This document shows positions 8,386 through 15,918 of a DNA stretch of 64,000 nt, piece by piece. A program made the position numbers and the translations under genes. The DNA is from Bowmanella dokdonensis (GTDB lineage Bacteria; Pseudomonadota; Gammaproteobacteria; Enterobacterales; Alteromonadaceae). Positions within the stretch are counted from its first letter, which is position 1. Every line of letters begins with the position of its first letter. The notes beneath the pieces were generated by a model, which worked only from the letters and a program-made list of their open reading frames with translations, was not told where the DNA came from and made no database searches. The stretch is from contig NZ_JAFKCV010000003.1 in the NCBI RefSeq assembly GCF_017254865.1, forward strand, positions 1-64,000. The letters run 5' to 3'.

Positions 8386-8787
8386 TCAGGTGGGTAGGTC
8401 AAGAGGCAAAGACAGATTTTTCTCCTCCCAGTGGGAAGACAAGATTTGATTGATACGCTGACGGGTCAGATTGTATTTTTTCACCGCCTGCATCACCGTC
8501 ATACCACCCAGAGTGATGTTGTGAATCAGTTCAGCATCCCGCCACTGCAGTAAGATCTTATCCGGCTTTGGCAGGTCGATTGGCGTATCCGGCCACAGCT
8601 GGCAAAGCACTTTGGCCGCGTCTTCGCCCAGGTGTTTAGCCAGAGCACAGCCCGGGCTAAAGCTGGCTGGAATGGTATGACATTCTGCGCCATGCTCCGC
8701 CAACAGTTGATAGGTGGCTTCCATGCCCAGTTTTTCGGCGATCATCCTGATGCGATACGGCAGCGCCTTAAGATTTACCGGATTCAT
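8386..8787 (-). CDS. mor: Mor-family transcription activator
   Basis: A 133-residue member of the Mor/C family, which activates middle or late transcription in Mu-like phages. The C-terminal helix-turn-helix is visible: IHNITLGGMTVMQAVKKYNL followed by TRQRINQIL (about residues 88-116 of this start), and the N-terminal dimerisation half matches the family. The ATG at 8787 is preferred over one eight codons upstream. It overlaps gemA by 20 bases, as in other Mu-like phages where gemA and mor are adjacent. Confidence 0.85.
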   Translation of the reverse strand: MNPVNLKALPYRIRMIAEKLGMEATYQLLAEHGAECHTIPASFSPGCALAKHLGEDAAKVLCQLWPDTPIDLPKPDKILLQWRDAELIHNITLGGMTVMQAVKKYNLTRQRINQILSSHWEEKNLSLPLDLPT

Positions 8788-9187
8788 GGTCTTTGTACTC
8801 CACCTTTTCACGTTTGCACCAGGCCTGCAGGCAGTCGATTACGGTTCTTAGCTGGTTGCTGGCGGCTTTGTGCAATAACCGGGTACCGGTGAACTTTACG
8901 CAAAAGCTATACAGGGCCTGCTTGCTTTGATCTTCCAACAGGCCGGCTTCCCCCAACCGTAACCAGAGGTACTGGATCCTGGCAATCTGACGGGCATTGC
9001 GCCGACGCGGCCGCCATCCCAGGCGGCGAAACTCGTCCAGCACCCTGCCGGCTTCAAACGCTGTCAGCCTGGTGCTGCTGGCTTTACCGGTAAGGCGTAC
9101 CAGAAGCGCCTGGTAGTCTTCCTGCTCCATGGCCATCTGAGTTTGTGCTGCTTTGATTTGGCGGCGCAGGGACGGTAGATCAGGCAT
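8768..9187 (-). CDS. gemA: GemA regulatory protein (DUF1018)
   Basis: A 139-residue DUF1018 protein. In Mu, GemA modulates host gene expression and DNA topology. Family features are the N-terminal QIKAAQTQMAMEQEDYQALL segment and the later ARQIARIQYLWLRLGEAGLL region. The ATG at 9187 lies inside the end of the HNH gene, so the two are coupled. It is followed directly by mor, the classical gemA-mor pair. Confidence 0.85.
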   Translation of the reverse strand: MPDLPSLRRQIKAAQTQMAMEQEDYQALLVRLTGKASSTRLTAFEAGRVLDEFRRLGWRPRRRNARQIARIQYLWLRLGEAGLLEDQSKQALYSFCVKFTGTRLLHKAASNQLRTVIDCLQAWCKREKVEYKDHESGKS

Positions 9188-9812
9188 GAGCTTTCTTCCT
9201 CTTCTGACGGCCAAATACTGCAACCTCCAGTTCCACACACGCCTTCATAGTGGGCTTTACTTCGGGGGGAAGATCCTGGTAATCGGTCTGATTGAGCCTC
9301 AGATGCACAGCTTTGCTTACCAGCTCAAGGTTGCTGATATCACAGTTAAGCTGGTTGCCGTCAATAAAACGCAGCACTGACCCTTCCGGCAGGGGTCCAT
9401 GGTGTTGCTCCCAAACCACATGGTGCTTGGGTCGATATCGAGTTGCCGCTCCAGTGTAGGGGTTACGCTCAGCAACTTTGATCAGGATGGTGCCGTCTTT
9501 CGAACATATGCGCTCATGCCCAATGGGTTTCAGGTTGGCTGGCTTATCGCCTTTCTTGAATCGTGTTTCGGCAGATCTCCCACCAGCTTGCAGGCCTTTT
9601 TTGCCTGTATTCCAAGGCCGTGAACCCTTATCAAAGCGGCCTGTACGGCCACTGAGGATCTTGTGATTTGCCAAGGCACCTTTAATCTGGCTTACCGTTT
9701 TCTCTAAGCCAAACGCATAGTTGAACAGTCGGGTGGTTTCCTCAACATCGCATTCCTCATAGGTTACCTGTAAGAATTCCAACATGGCTGCGGAGTACAT
9801 TGCCTTACTCAT
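9180..9812 (-). CDS. HNH endonuclease
   Basis: A 210-residue protein with an HNH_3-type domain at about residues 110-170: HHVVWEQHHGPLPEGSVLRF, then DGNQLNCDISNLELVSK. The N-terminal half has a repeated basic/GR-rich part (SGRTGRFDKGSRPWNTGKKG) like NUMOD-type DNA-binding linkers of free-standing homing endonucleases. It sits inside the early operon, overlapping neighbours by 8 bases. It may be a selfish insertion or a phage recombination or packaging helper; the sequence does not decide. Confidence 0.82.
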   Translation of the reverse strand: MSKAMYSAAMLEFLQVTYEECDVEETTRLFNYAFGLEKTVSQIKGALANHKILSGRTGRFDKGSRPWNTGKKGLQAGGRSAETRFKKGDKPANLKPIGHERICSKDGTILIKVAERNPYTGAATRYRPKHHVVWEQHHGPLPEGSVLRFIDGNQLNCDISNLELVSKAVHLRLNQTDYQDLPPEVKPTMKACVELEVAVFGRQKRKKAHA

Positions 9813-10050
9813 GGGAGACCTCAGTTCTATCCGTCAGTACCTCTGGCATGCTCTTGAGACCATATTCCATCTGAAGTTCCTTTGCTCTAAGGGCGAGATT
9901 TGCATTGCTGATGATCTCGCGCGAGATGCCCGCAATGGACTTGGCGCGCTCGATTTCCACCTTCAATTCATCGTCTGTGAGATTCTCATTTCCCAGTCGC
10001 TCCATCTCAGCAAACAGATGGTTGTTCAGGTCCGATAGTTTATTTTTCAT
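9805..10050 (-). CDS. Small early phage protein of unknown function
   Basis: An 81-residue acidic, helical protein (DLNNHLFAEMERLGNENLTD; ERAKSIAGISREIISNANLA) resembling a small family of Mu-like early genes without assigned role. The ATG at 10050 is chosen because GAGG lies 9 bases upstream; the ATG three codons earlier has the same motif abutting it. It overlaps the HNH gene by 8 bases. Confidence 0.7.
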   Translation of the reverse strand: MKNKLSDLNNHLFAEMERLGNENLTDDELKVEIERAKSIAGISREIISNANLALRAKELQMEYGLKSMPEVLTDRTEVSHE

Positions 10051-10092
10051 GGGTTTCATCCTCGAATAGGAAAGGTATACATAGCCAACCCG

Positions 10093-10803
10093 CTAACTGG
10101 GCGAATGGGCAGTCAGTTTCTGGGTTTCCTGTCCGGAGACAGGGCTGTTTAGTTGGGCATTGCGGCCCTCCCGGTAGCCGGCATGGCGGGCGTCGTTATA
10201 GCGGGACGATTTACCGGCCCGGCTGCTGGCTTCGTACTCCTTGGCCGGTTGATTGCGAAAGATCTTTTCGTTTTTGTAGCGCTCGATCAGCTGTTTCGTT
10301 TCAGGGGTTAGCACCAGGGCTGTGATCTTGTCGTACACCGCCATTGTCCAGCTTTCGGCGAAGGCATCGCCCCTGGCCGTCTTGGTAGTGGACTTGCAGC
10401 GTTTGCAGTTGACTTTGATGTAATCGGTGCGGGCCTTTCTCAGTTGACGGTACAACACGTCAAAGCAGTACTTGGCCAGTTCTGGGTTGGGTTCTATGCC
10501 AAAGAAGTCAACTGTCCTGACGATGTCTATCCCTCGCCATTGTTGACCTAGCACTATATCGCAGCCAAAGGCCGAACGAATCACTTGGGCCAAGTTGACC
10601 ACCCACTGGGGCGGCTTCATCTGATCCAGCACGCTGCTGTAGCGGCCAATATCTGACAGCACCACTTCAGCTTCATCTACCTGGTGTTTGGCCATCAGAG
10701 CCTGAGCCTTACTCAGTGCACTGGCAGCCTCATGGCTGTTGCCGGTCTTGGCTGCCAGGGTCAGCAGCTTTCTGATTTTGTCGAGAATGCGTTTATCTGC
10801 CAT
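10093..10803 (-). CDS. DUF2786 domain protein
   Basis: A 236-residue protein. The N-terminal 40 residues (ILDKIRKLLTLAAKTGNSHE, then ASALSKAQALMAKHQVDEAE) are the DUF2786 domain common in phages and conjugative elements. The middle has a CKRCKS cysteine pair, and the C-terminus is Gly/Arg/Asn-rich, typical of the companion DUF7168 region. Nucleic-acid interaction is likely but unproven. Confidence 0.82.
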   Translation of the reverse strand: MADKRILDKIRKLLTLAAKTGNSHEAASALSKAQALMAKHQVDEAEVVLSDIGRYSSVLDQMKPPQWVVNLAQVIRSAFGCDIVLGQQWRGIDIVRTVDFFGIEPNPELAKYCFDVLYRQLRKARTDYIKVNCKRCKSTTKTARGDAFAESWTMAVYDKITALVLTPETKQLIERYKNEKIFRNQPAKEYEASSRAGKSSRYNDARHAGYREGRNAQLNSPVSGQETQKLTAHSPS

Positions 10804-10812
10804 GGTTGTTTC

Positions 10813-11031
10813 CTACTCTGGTAATAGTTGATATTGGCACTCAGTGCCCAACACAGTTCGGCCATCATCCAAGTTGATAATGGTTAACCCAGGTGTCTCT
10901 CGATCTGCTCGGATAACTGTTCCAAGCACCGTTTTTGATGTGTCGTAGTTAAAGCAAACCTTTACGCGCCTGTTTAGCAAAGCCCTTTGCTTTGGGAATC
11001 TGTCGAATGAAATAGCAGTTATCACACCCAT
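10813..11031 (-). CDS. Small early phage protein, predicted beta-rich
   Basis: A 72-residue protein (MGVITAISFDRF start) with alternating strands such as RRVKVCFNYDTSKTVLGTVI and GLTIINLDDGRTVLGTECQY, suggesting an SH3-like or OB-like small barrel. The ATG at 11031, after GAGAAAAACAG, is preferred to an upstream start lying inside the neighbour. No family is recognised. Confidence 0.65.
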   Translation of the reverse strand: MGVITAISFDRFPKQRALLNRRVKVCFNYDTSKTVLGTVIRADRETPGLTIINLDDGRTVLGTECQYQLLPE

Positions 11032-11045
11032 CTGTTTTTCTCTTA

Positions 11046-11402
11046 TCAATGAGTAGTGGCAGCCGTAGCGGCTTCGCGCTTGGCTGTGCATTTAGGGCAG
11101 TTGCAGGAGTCAGACGTCAACTCAGCTGCTAACCGGCTGGCCCTCAGGTAACCCTGAAAGCTGCGGCAAAAAGCGGCAACCAGGGGGTTCAGGGATTCAT
11201 GGCCGGTGAGGGAAATTGCACCGGGTTCAGACAGATCTAAGACGAGTTCTTTGTCTGAAGCGGTGCCATTCGACTCGTCATTTTTTACCCTGATTTTTAC
11301 CAGTAATTGGGTACCTTCCCTTTGCAGGGAAAATGGCGCATCCAGAGTCATCAGTTGATCCATCAGGGCTTTTACTGCCAGCTTGGTTTGATTTAAGGGC
11401 AT
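11046..11402 (-). CDS. Early phage protein of unknown function with C-terminal Cys cluster
   Basis: A 118-residue protein. The N-terminal two thirds alternate strands and helices (SLQREGTQLLVKIRV; ELVLDLSEPGAISL). The C-terminus ends in SDSCNCPKCTAKRE, a CxCxxC arrangement that might bind a metal. The start has a clear AGGAGATACCC-ATG site. No family is recognised. Confidence 0.68.
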   Translation of the reverse strand: MPLNQTKLAVKALMDQLMTLDAPFSLQREGTQLLVKIRVKNDESNGTASDKELVLDLSEPGAISLTGHESLNPLVAAFCRSFQGYLRASRLAAELTSDSCNCPKCTAKREAATAATTH

Positions 11403-11411
11403 GGGTATCTC

Positions 11412-11570
11412 CTACAGGAAATAGTGGAACCAGATGTGGTCCATTAGTTTGTTAAGTTCATGACCGCCGATAAGCTGGTTTTTTATTTCTCCAGTGATAC
11501 CGGGGAAACAGTGGTAACCGCTTATGAAGTACTTAAAACGAATGCAGCGGGTGATTTTGTTAATGTCCAT
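11412..11570 (-). CDS. Small early phage protein, 52 residues
   Basis: An uninterrupted reading frame of 52 codons (starts MDINKITRCIRFKYF, ends WFHYFL) fills the otherwise empty gap between its neighbours. Its ATG overlaps the end of the 64-residue gene by 11 bases. It is rich in aromatic residues and His. No strong ribosome-binding site is visible, so translation would rely on coupling. I recognise no homologue. Confidence 0.5.
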   Translation of the reverse strand: MDINKITRCIRFKYFISGYHCFPGITGEIKNQLIGGHELNKLMDHIWFHYFL

Positions 11571-11754
11571 TGACCGCATCCTGGGCGCTGATCATCTGTC
11601 GGCCCATCTGATGCACCAGCCGGTGCGCAGCCTTTAACAGCTCTGCATCAGTCTGGGCACAGTAGGCTTCGCGCATGGCTTCTGCCGTGTCCGTTGCCGG
11701 TTGGCGGGTCACATGGTCCAGGGCGATGGATTGGTCTTCTGTAAGCCGGATCAT
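11560..11754 (-). CDS. Small early phage protein of unknown function
   Basis: A 64-residue helical protein (TAEAMREAYCAQTDAELLKA, then AHRLVHQMGRQMISAQ). It overlaps the lipoprotein gene upstream by 4 bases (ATGA). It is part of the close-packed early operon, and no family is recognised. Confidence 0.62.
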   Translation of the reverse strand: MIRLTEDQSIALDHVTRQPATDTAEAMREAYCAQTDAELLKAAHRLVHQMGRQMISAQDAVNGH

Positions 11755-12053
11755 GGGCGCGCTCCCAGCTCGAAGGTGTAATCAATAAACACCTCGTTAA
11801 CCGAGTACTCCACGTCACTGTTAACCGGCCAGCCTGTGAACCACTGGCTACGGTGCATCAGGCCATAGCGCCAGTTGCCCAGGCGCTTGCCCAGTTCCAA
11901 CCTGGTCGATACGGGGTGGGTTGCAGCTTCGTCTTCCCAGGTGATGTCTGACTCATTGAACTTGTAGCCCGCGCCAACTTTCACATAGGTGTTGTCCGTG
12001 ATGGCGCAGCCAGTCAGAGGCCCGAGCAACAGGCTCAGTACTAGGAGTTTCAT
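11751..12053 (-). CDS. Early-operon lipoprotein with beta-strand pattern
   Basis: A 100-residue lipoprotein: signal segment MKLLVLSLLLGPLTGCA with Cys16 as the lipidation site. The mature part alternates polar and aromatic residues in strand-like fashion (YVKVGAGYKF; WRYGLMHRSQWFTGWP; VNEVFIDYTFELG), resembling a small outer-membrane or periplasmic beta protein. It is encoded in the early, not the late, operon, overlapping the exonuclease by 4 bases. This position would suit superinfection exclusion or envelope modification, which is inference. Confidence 0.7.
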   Translation of the reverse strand: MKLLVLSLLLGPLTGCAITDNTYVKVGAGYKFNESDITWEDEAATHPVSTRLELGKRLGNWRYGLMHRSQWFTGWPVNSDVEYSVNEVFIDYTFELGARP

Positions 12054-12811
12054 ACTGGTACCGCCTTGAGGTTACCCAGATACTGATGCACCAGGTCGAC
12101 CCTGGCGAATTCATCCTTCTCCGGAAACGGCAGACCGGCATCCAGGTACAGCTGCTTCAACTGGTCGAATGGCATGTCCATGATGAGATCCGGCGCCAGC
12201 CGATCGGCAAAGGCTTTTACCACCACGTGGAGGCAACGGGCTTCGTGCCTGGCATCGTCCAGGGCGTGGTGCTTCTCACCTTCAAAGGGTTGGTTTTTCG
12301 GGTCAACCCCGAGCAGTGCACGACCCAGCCAGACGATGGTGCGCAGGCTTTGATTATTGCCAAAGTGCCAGACGGGTTTGATACCAAACTGGCGCATGGC
12401 GTGTTCAATGATGGTGTTGTCAAACTCCGGCCCGTTACCCACTATTGCGGGCGTTGTGAAGTTGAAACTGCGTTTCAGGAAGTTGTTCAGGTCATTCAAC
12501 ACCAATGGCAATACCTGGCGTGGCAGGTTGTGATCATTGGCTTCGGCGTAAGCCTTGGGAAACTGGGCTTTTTGCTCCTTCCACCAGTTCAGCGTTTCCT
12601 GGTCGGCCTTGCGGTAGTCCAGTTGGTCCAGGATGTTGCAACGGTCATAAAAGCTGCCGATGTGCTCACCGGTAAACATATTGATGACCACACAGCCGAT
12701 AGAGCAGATAACGGCATTGGGGTTGTTCACGGCATGGGTTTCAATGTCCACTACTGCGGCCAGCGGCGACACATTGAACTGCTTTAAAAACGGGTTGAAT
12801 ACGGATTGCAT
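12050..12811 (-). CDS. 3'-5' exonuclease, DEDDh family
   Basis: A 253-residue nuclease of the DnaQ/exonuclease VIII fold. Exo I motif VVDIET (Asp and Glu, residues 20-25), Exo II in the NGPEFDNTIIEHA segment, and Exo III HHALDDARHEA with the His-x4-Asp pattern are all present, so the enzyme should be active. It is likely involved in processing phage or host DNA during replication. It is closely packed in the early operon. Confidence 0.88.
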   Translation of the reverse strand: MQSVFNPFLKQFNVSPLAAVVDIETHAVNNPNAVICSIGCVVINMFTGEHIGSFYDRCNILDQLDYRKADQETLNWWKEQKAQFPKAYAEANDHNLPRQVLPLVLNDLNNFLKRSFNFTTPAIVGNGPEFDNTIIEHAMRQFGIKPVWHFGNNQSLRTIVWLGRALLGVDPKNQPFEGEKHHALDDARHEARCLHVVVKAFADRLAPDLIMDMPFDQLKQLYLDAGLPFPEKDEFARVDLVHQYLGNLKAVPV

Positions 12812-12820
12812 AACGGCTCC

Positions 12821-13612
12821 TTACGCCATCTCGGCCAGGTAGGTGGCCAGTTCGCCAAGATGCCGATAGGTCTGGCTTTGTGGCGGAAACTTGCCTTGAA
12901 CAAATGAGACGATGCGCAGCTTCTCCACCACGCCATTCAGCTGCTTTTTGGGTTGCACCTCAAAGCCGGCCAGTTCGTCCTGGATGTCTGAATCCTCAGC
13001 CGGCTCTTGCAGCAGGTCTGCCATCATGTGATGCAAAGGGCCGGGGCATGACTCTGTCTCCTCTTTTTGCTTAATCTGGCTGGCAGTATCCGGTTGTGCT
13101 TTTTCGGCTACAGTGGCTTTTTCAAGCGCATGTTTGCCGGCGCGCTCCCGGGCTTCCTGGCTGACATTGAGACTAGGGTGATTGGCCTGGAAGCGGCCTA
13201 TGCCCTCCTGGGTGATGAAATAAGACCCCTGGGGGGATGTCGCTACGTCACCGTCGCTTTTCATCCGCGCTAGAATAGTGCGTACATCAGCCTTGGCCAC
13301 TGCGGCCAGACGTGAGATATCGGCCGGGAACAGCATCTTCGTTGCCAGAGCCAGGCTGTTACGTACCTTGAAGGCGATTTCTGCAGTACTGTTGGTAGAC
13401 ATGTTGGGTACCTTCTGTTGAGGGGGAGCAGAAGAGGCTTGCGGCTTCGTCGGCTTGGCAATACGCGCCGTGCGGATCAACCAGCGAACCTCATCAATGG
13501 TGTCCTGCTGCAGTCCCATCACCTTCGCCAGCCTGGAGGCTGAACGACGGTCGTCATCGACCTGGAACAACTGGTGCTCATTAAGTTGCTCGCCGTTGAT
13601 CATCAAAGCCAT
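12821..13612 (-). CDS. Early phage protein, possible winged-helix regulator
   Basis: A 263-residue protein. Residues 1-55 form a small helical domain (NEHQLFQVDDDRRSASRLAK). After a Pro/Lys linker, residues about 75-150 read as a winged helix (LALATKMLFPADISRLAAVA, VRTILARMKSDGDVATSPQG, SYFITQEG). The C-terminal third is polar and low-complexity. It has a good AGGAGA site. DNA binding is inferred from the pattern and the specific role is unknown. Confidence 0.62.
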   Translation of the reverse strand: MALMINGEQLNEHQLFQVDDDRRSASRLAKVMGLQQDTIDEVRWLIRTARIAKPTKPQASSAPPQQKVPNMSTNSTAEIAFKVRNSLALATKMLFPADISRLAAVAKADVRTILARMKSDGDVATSPQGSYFITQEGIGRFQANHPSLNVSQEARERAGKHALEKATVAEKAQPDTASQIKQKEETESCPGPLHHMMADLLQEPAEDSDIQDELAGFEVQPKKQLNGVVEKLRIVSFVQGKFPPQSQTYRHLGELATYLAEMA

Positions 13613-13646
13613 AGCACTCTCCTGGAGGCGGCCGTAGCCGCCTCAC

Positions 13647-13919
13647 TTAGTTATTGATACTGTCCTTCAGGGCCTTTGCAGGTTTGAAAGACGGCACCAC
13701 AGAAGCAGGAATCAGAATTGATTCACCAGTTTTGGGGTTGCGGCCCGTGCGCGCAGCACGTTGCTTGGCAGTAAACTTGCCAAGGCCGGGGATGGACACC
13801 TCTTCGCCACGCGCCAGCGCATGTCCGATTGCCGTGACCAGGCTGTCAATCGCGCTGGCCGCTGCCTTGTTGTCATGGCAGTTGGCGCGGATGCAGTTAA
13901 TTAATTCAGCTTTGTTCAT
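13647..13919 (-). CDS. HU/IHF-family DNA-binding protein
   Basis: A 90-residue HU-type histone-like protein. The N-terminal MNKAELINCIR dimerisation helices and the arm motif GKFTAKQRAARTGRNPKTGE (about 47-66) are canonical. A phage-encoded HU probably supports transpososome assembly or bends DNA at the phage ends and enhancer, in place of or beside host HU/IHF. Confidence 0.95.
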   Translation of the reverse strand: MNKAELINCIRANCHDNKAAASAIDSLVTAIGHALARGEEVSIPGLGKFTAKQRAARTGRNPKTGESILIPASVVPSFKPAKALKDSINN

Positions 13920-13937
13920 CTTGTTTCTCTTGTTTTA

Positions 13938-13990
13938 AACCGCCTTCAAGGCCGGTTTGGTTGGGTTTAAAGGCGGTTGGTAGAACCGCC
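13938..13990 (-). promoter_or_regulatory. Alternative hairpins between the DUF3164 gene and HU (attenuator-like)
   Basis: On the transcribed minus strand, GGCGGTT (13990-13984), loop CTACC and AACCGCC (13978-13972) form a hairpin followed by TTT. The same AACCGCC can instead pair with GGCGGTT of 13944-13938 across a 23-base loop. The two structures exclude each other, giving a terminator/antiterminator arrangement in the 76-base gap before HU. Confidence 0.5.
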
Positions 13991-13995
13991 ACTGG

Positions 13996-14658
13996 TTACG
14001 CCTCTGCCGTAGCTTGCGTTGCTTCGTCATTGGCGGATTCCTCAGGGCCTTGGGGCTCAATGCTGGAGAACTGCAGGGGCATCGGGTCCCAGCCGTTGTC
14101 TTTGTTGCGCTGATAGAAGCGCAGATAGGCTTTGGTACCGGACACAAACATGGCCTTGCGCAGGGCCTGCACCGCGCTGATATACAGCGGGTGTTTGATG
14201 TCCTTGTTGCAGATATCAATCAGGCGGGCGACATTGACCTTGCCGTCTTTCATATCGAAGGCGTTATCCAGGAATTCGCCGGCGTCTTTCCCCGCGGTTT
14301 CCTGAATGGCCTGCAGATAGAGGGTGAATTTCTGACGGGCCACCTCGATGCTGCTGTCTACCTCGATCAGCTTGTCGATGGCGCGCTGCACCCGGTACTG
14401 GCCGTCCACCGTGATGAACTGCACATTGCCCTGGATGCGCTCGAACTTCTTAATGCCGTGGTTGCGGATCATGCGCTCCACCAGGTCTTCCACTGCTTTC
14501 ATGCTGTCGTACTTAAAGCGTGCTATTTCATCGTGTAGGGCCTTGGCCCGTGGCCACAGGGCGTCTTCCTCGCGCTGTTGGGCGGTCAGGTTTTCTTCCT
14601 TGATCAGGTTGCCGTCGGCGTCTTTGACATAGCCGGCCGGTATCTCGAACTTACTCAT
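13996..14658 (-). CDS. DUF3164 protein of Mu-like phages
   Basis: A 220-residue DUF3164 protein, often mislabelled sulfate transporter in annotations although it has no membrane segments. Diagnostic parts are the N-terminal IPAGYVKDADGNLIKEE, the central helical region and YLRFYQRNKDNGWDPMPL near residue 185. It is always found beside transposase B in Mu-like phages. A role in protecting or handling replication DNA ends is plausible by position only. Confidence 0.87.
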   Translation of the reverse strand: MSKFEIPAGYVKDADGNLIKEENLTAQQREEDALWPRAKALHDEIARFKYDSMKAVEDLVERMIRNHGIKKFERIQGNVQFITVDGQYRVQRAIDKLIEVDSSIEVARQKFTLYLQAIQETAGKDAGEFLDNAFDMKDGKVNVARLIDICNKDIKHPLYISAVQALRKAMFVSGTKAYLRFYQRNKDNGWDPMPLQFSSIEPQGPEESANDEATQATAEA

Positions 14659-14854
14659 GTGTCACCTCAATTAGGTTGATTAACTGCTCATTGGTAGGGG
14701 GAAACTCAATGCCGTAATGGCTCATGCGGAACTTACCGTTCTGAAAGATCCGCAGGGACTTTTCGGCCGTGCTCAGGCGACACTCCCACTGGTCGCCTGA
14801 GTCCTTATCTTCAAAGTTGATGTGCCGTGTTTCGCCGGCGCAAACCAGTGCCAT
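14651..14854 (-). CDS. Small early phage protein of unknown function
   Basis: A 67-residue protein with strand-rich sequence (GETRHINFEDKDSGDQWECR; LRIFQNGKFRMSHYG). It has a strong AGGAGG site eight bases before the ATG and overlaps the DUF3164 gene by 8 bases. No family is recognised. Confidence 0.68.
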   Translation of the reverse strand: MALVCAGETRHINFEDKDSGDQWECRLSTAEKSLRIFQNGKFRMSHYGIEFPPTNEQLINLIEVTHE

Positions 14855-14862
14855 AGGACCTC

Positions 14863-15897
14863 CTACACCGGCACCGCAGCAGTGCGATGCGGAATAGCAG
14901 GCGGGTGGTTAATGCCCATAAAGTTCTTGGCAATAAACGCGATCATGCGTCGGTCGATGCCCTTGTAATCGCTCTTGGCTTCTTTTTGCTGGATCAGCAT
15001 CTGGATGTTGGGTACCAGGCTGCGCACCAGCTTGCGGGCCGAACCGTCCACCACCTGGGCGGCGTAGCGGGCGATTTCCTCAAAGCTTTCGCTCTCGGCT
15101 ATCTGGTCGTCACGCAGATAGGGGCGCAGCAACTGGCTGACGTCCTCCAGGCTGACGTGCAGCAGTGGCTTGGGCCAGAACACTACCCGGCTCTCGATCA
15201 GGTCGTAGCGACCGGCACCAGAGGCCACTGCATCACGCAGCCCTATGTTGCCGGCCAGTACCACCCCACAGCCGGTGCGGTCTGAGATGGTGCGTAGCGG
15301 ATCCGGCGTGTCCACCTGGCACTTGTCGGCTTCATCCAGGATGATCAGGCGCTGGGTGTCGGCCAGCTGGTCGACAATGCGATCTACCTTCATGCTCTTG
15401 CGCAGCTTGCCAGTGGCCTTGACGTTCAGTTCGTCCAGCAGCATGTCGATGATGGCGGTGGAGTTGATTACCTCACTGCCGCACAAGTACAGCGAGTTGG
15501 GGTACAGCTCTTTAAAGCGTTTCAGCGCTTTGGTTTTACCTACTCCAGGGGCCCCGGACACAATAGAGAACATGCCGCTGTCCTTGGCCATCCGGCAGGC
15601 GTGACGGACCATATGGAAGATGCTGGTTTCCACAAACTCGCCCGGGGCGTTGTCGCGCTGACTGTCTTCGATAACCGGTAAAATCTTGTAGATCAGCTTG
15701 CCGGCTTCCACCGGGTGGGCCCCGTTTAACAGCGAACTGATATAGGCGTCGCTGACGTCCACCGCCCGGGCCAACCAACGGCCGGTGCGCGACTTTGAGG
15801 CATTCATAAAGTCGATGATCTTGCGCACGTGCACCTGGTCTTGCTCGGTGTAGTTGTCGTTGTAGCTGGTTGGGTATTCAATGTGCTTCTGGGCCAT
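14863..15897 (-). CDS. Transposition ATPase, MuB-like
   Basis: A 344-residue AAA+ target-selection protein that binds target DNA and stimulates transposase A. The N-terminal part has a helix-turn-helix (SRTGRWLARAVDVSDAYISS, about 36-55) as in MuB. Walker A is GAPGVGKTK (115-123) and Walker B LIILDEAD (184-191). The C-terminal lid and DNA-binding region follow. It is directly downstream of A with a 21-base gap, the classical A-B order. Confidence 0.95.
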   Translation of the reverse strand: MAQKHIEYPTSYNDNYTEQDQVHVRKIIDFMNASKSRTGRWLARAVDVSDAYISSLLNGAHPVEAGKLIYKILPVIEDSQRDNAPGEFVETSIFHMVRHACRMAKDSGMFSIVSGAPGVGKTKALKRFKELYPNSLYLCGSEVINSTAIIDMLLDELNVKATGKLRKSMKVDRIVDQLADTQRLIILDEADKCQVDTPDPLRTISDRTGCGVVLAGNIGLRDAVASGAGRYDLIESRVVFWPKPLLHVSLEDVSQLLRPYLRDDQIAESESFEEIARYAAQVVDGSARKLVRSLVPNIQMLIQQKEAKSDYKGIDRRMIAFIAKNFMGINHPPAIPHRTAAVPV

Positions 15898-15918
15898 TGG
15901 GGCTTTCCTTCTTTTGGG

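Noticed and set aside
12086-12787. 233-codon open frame opposite the exonuclease gene
   Set aside because: The minus-strand exonuclease has all catalytic motifs; the plus frame has none and no start site.
13996-14658. Sulfate transporter, the label this family often carries
   Set aside because: The product has no membrane segments and matches the DUF3164 family of Mu-like phages; the transporter name is a propagated error.
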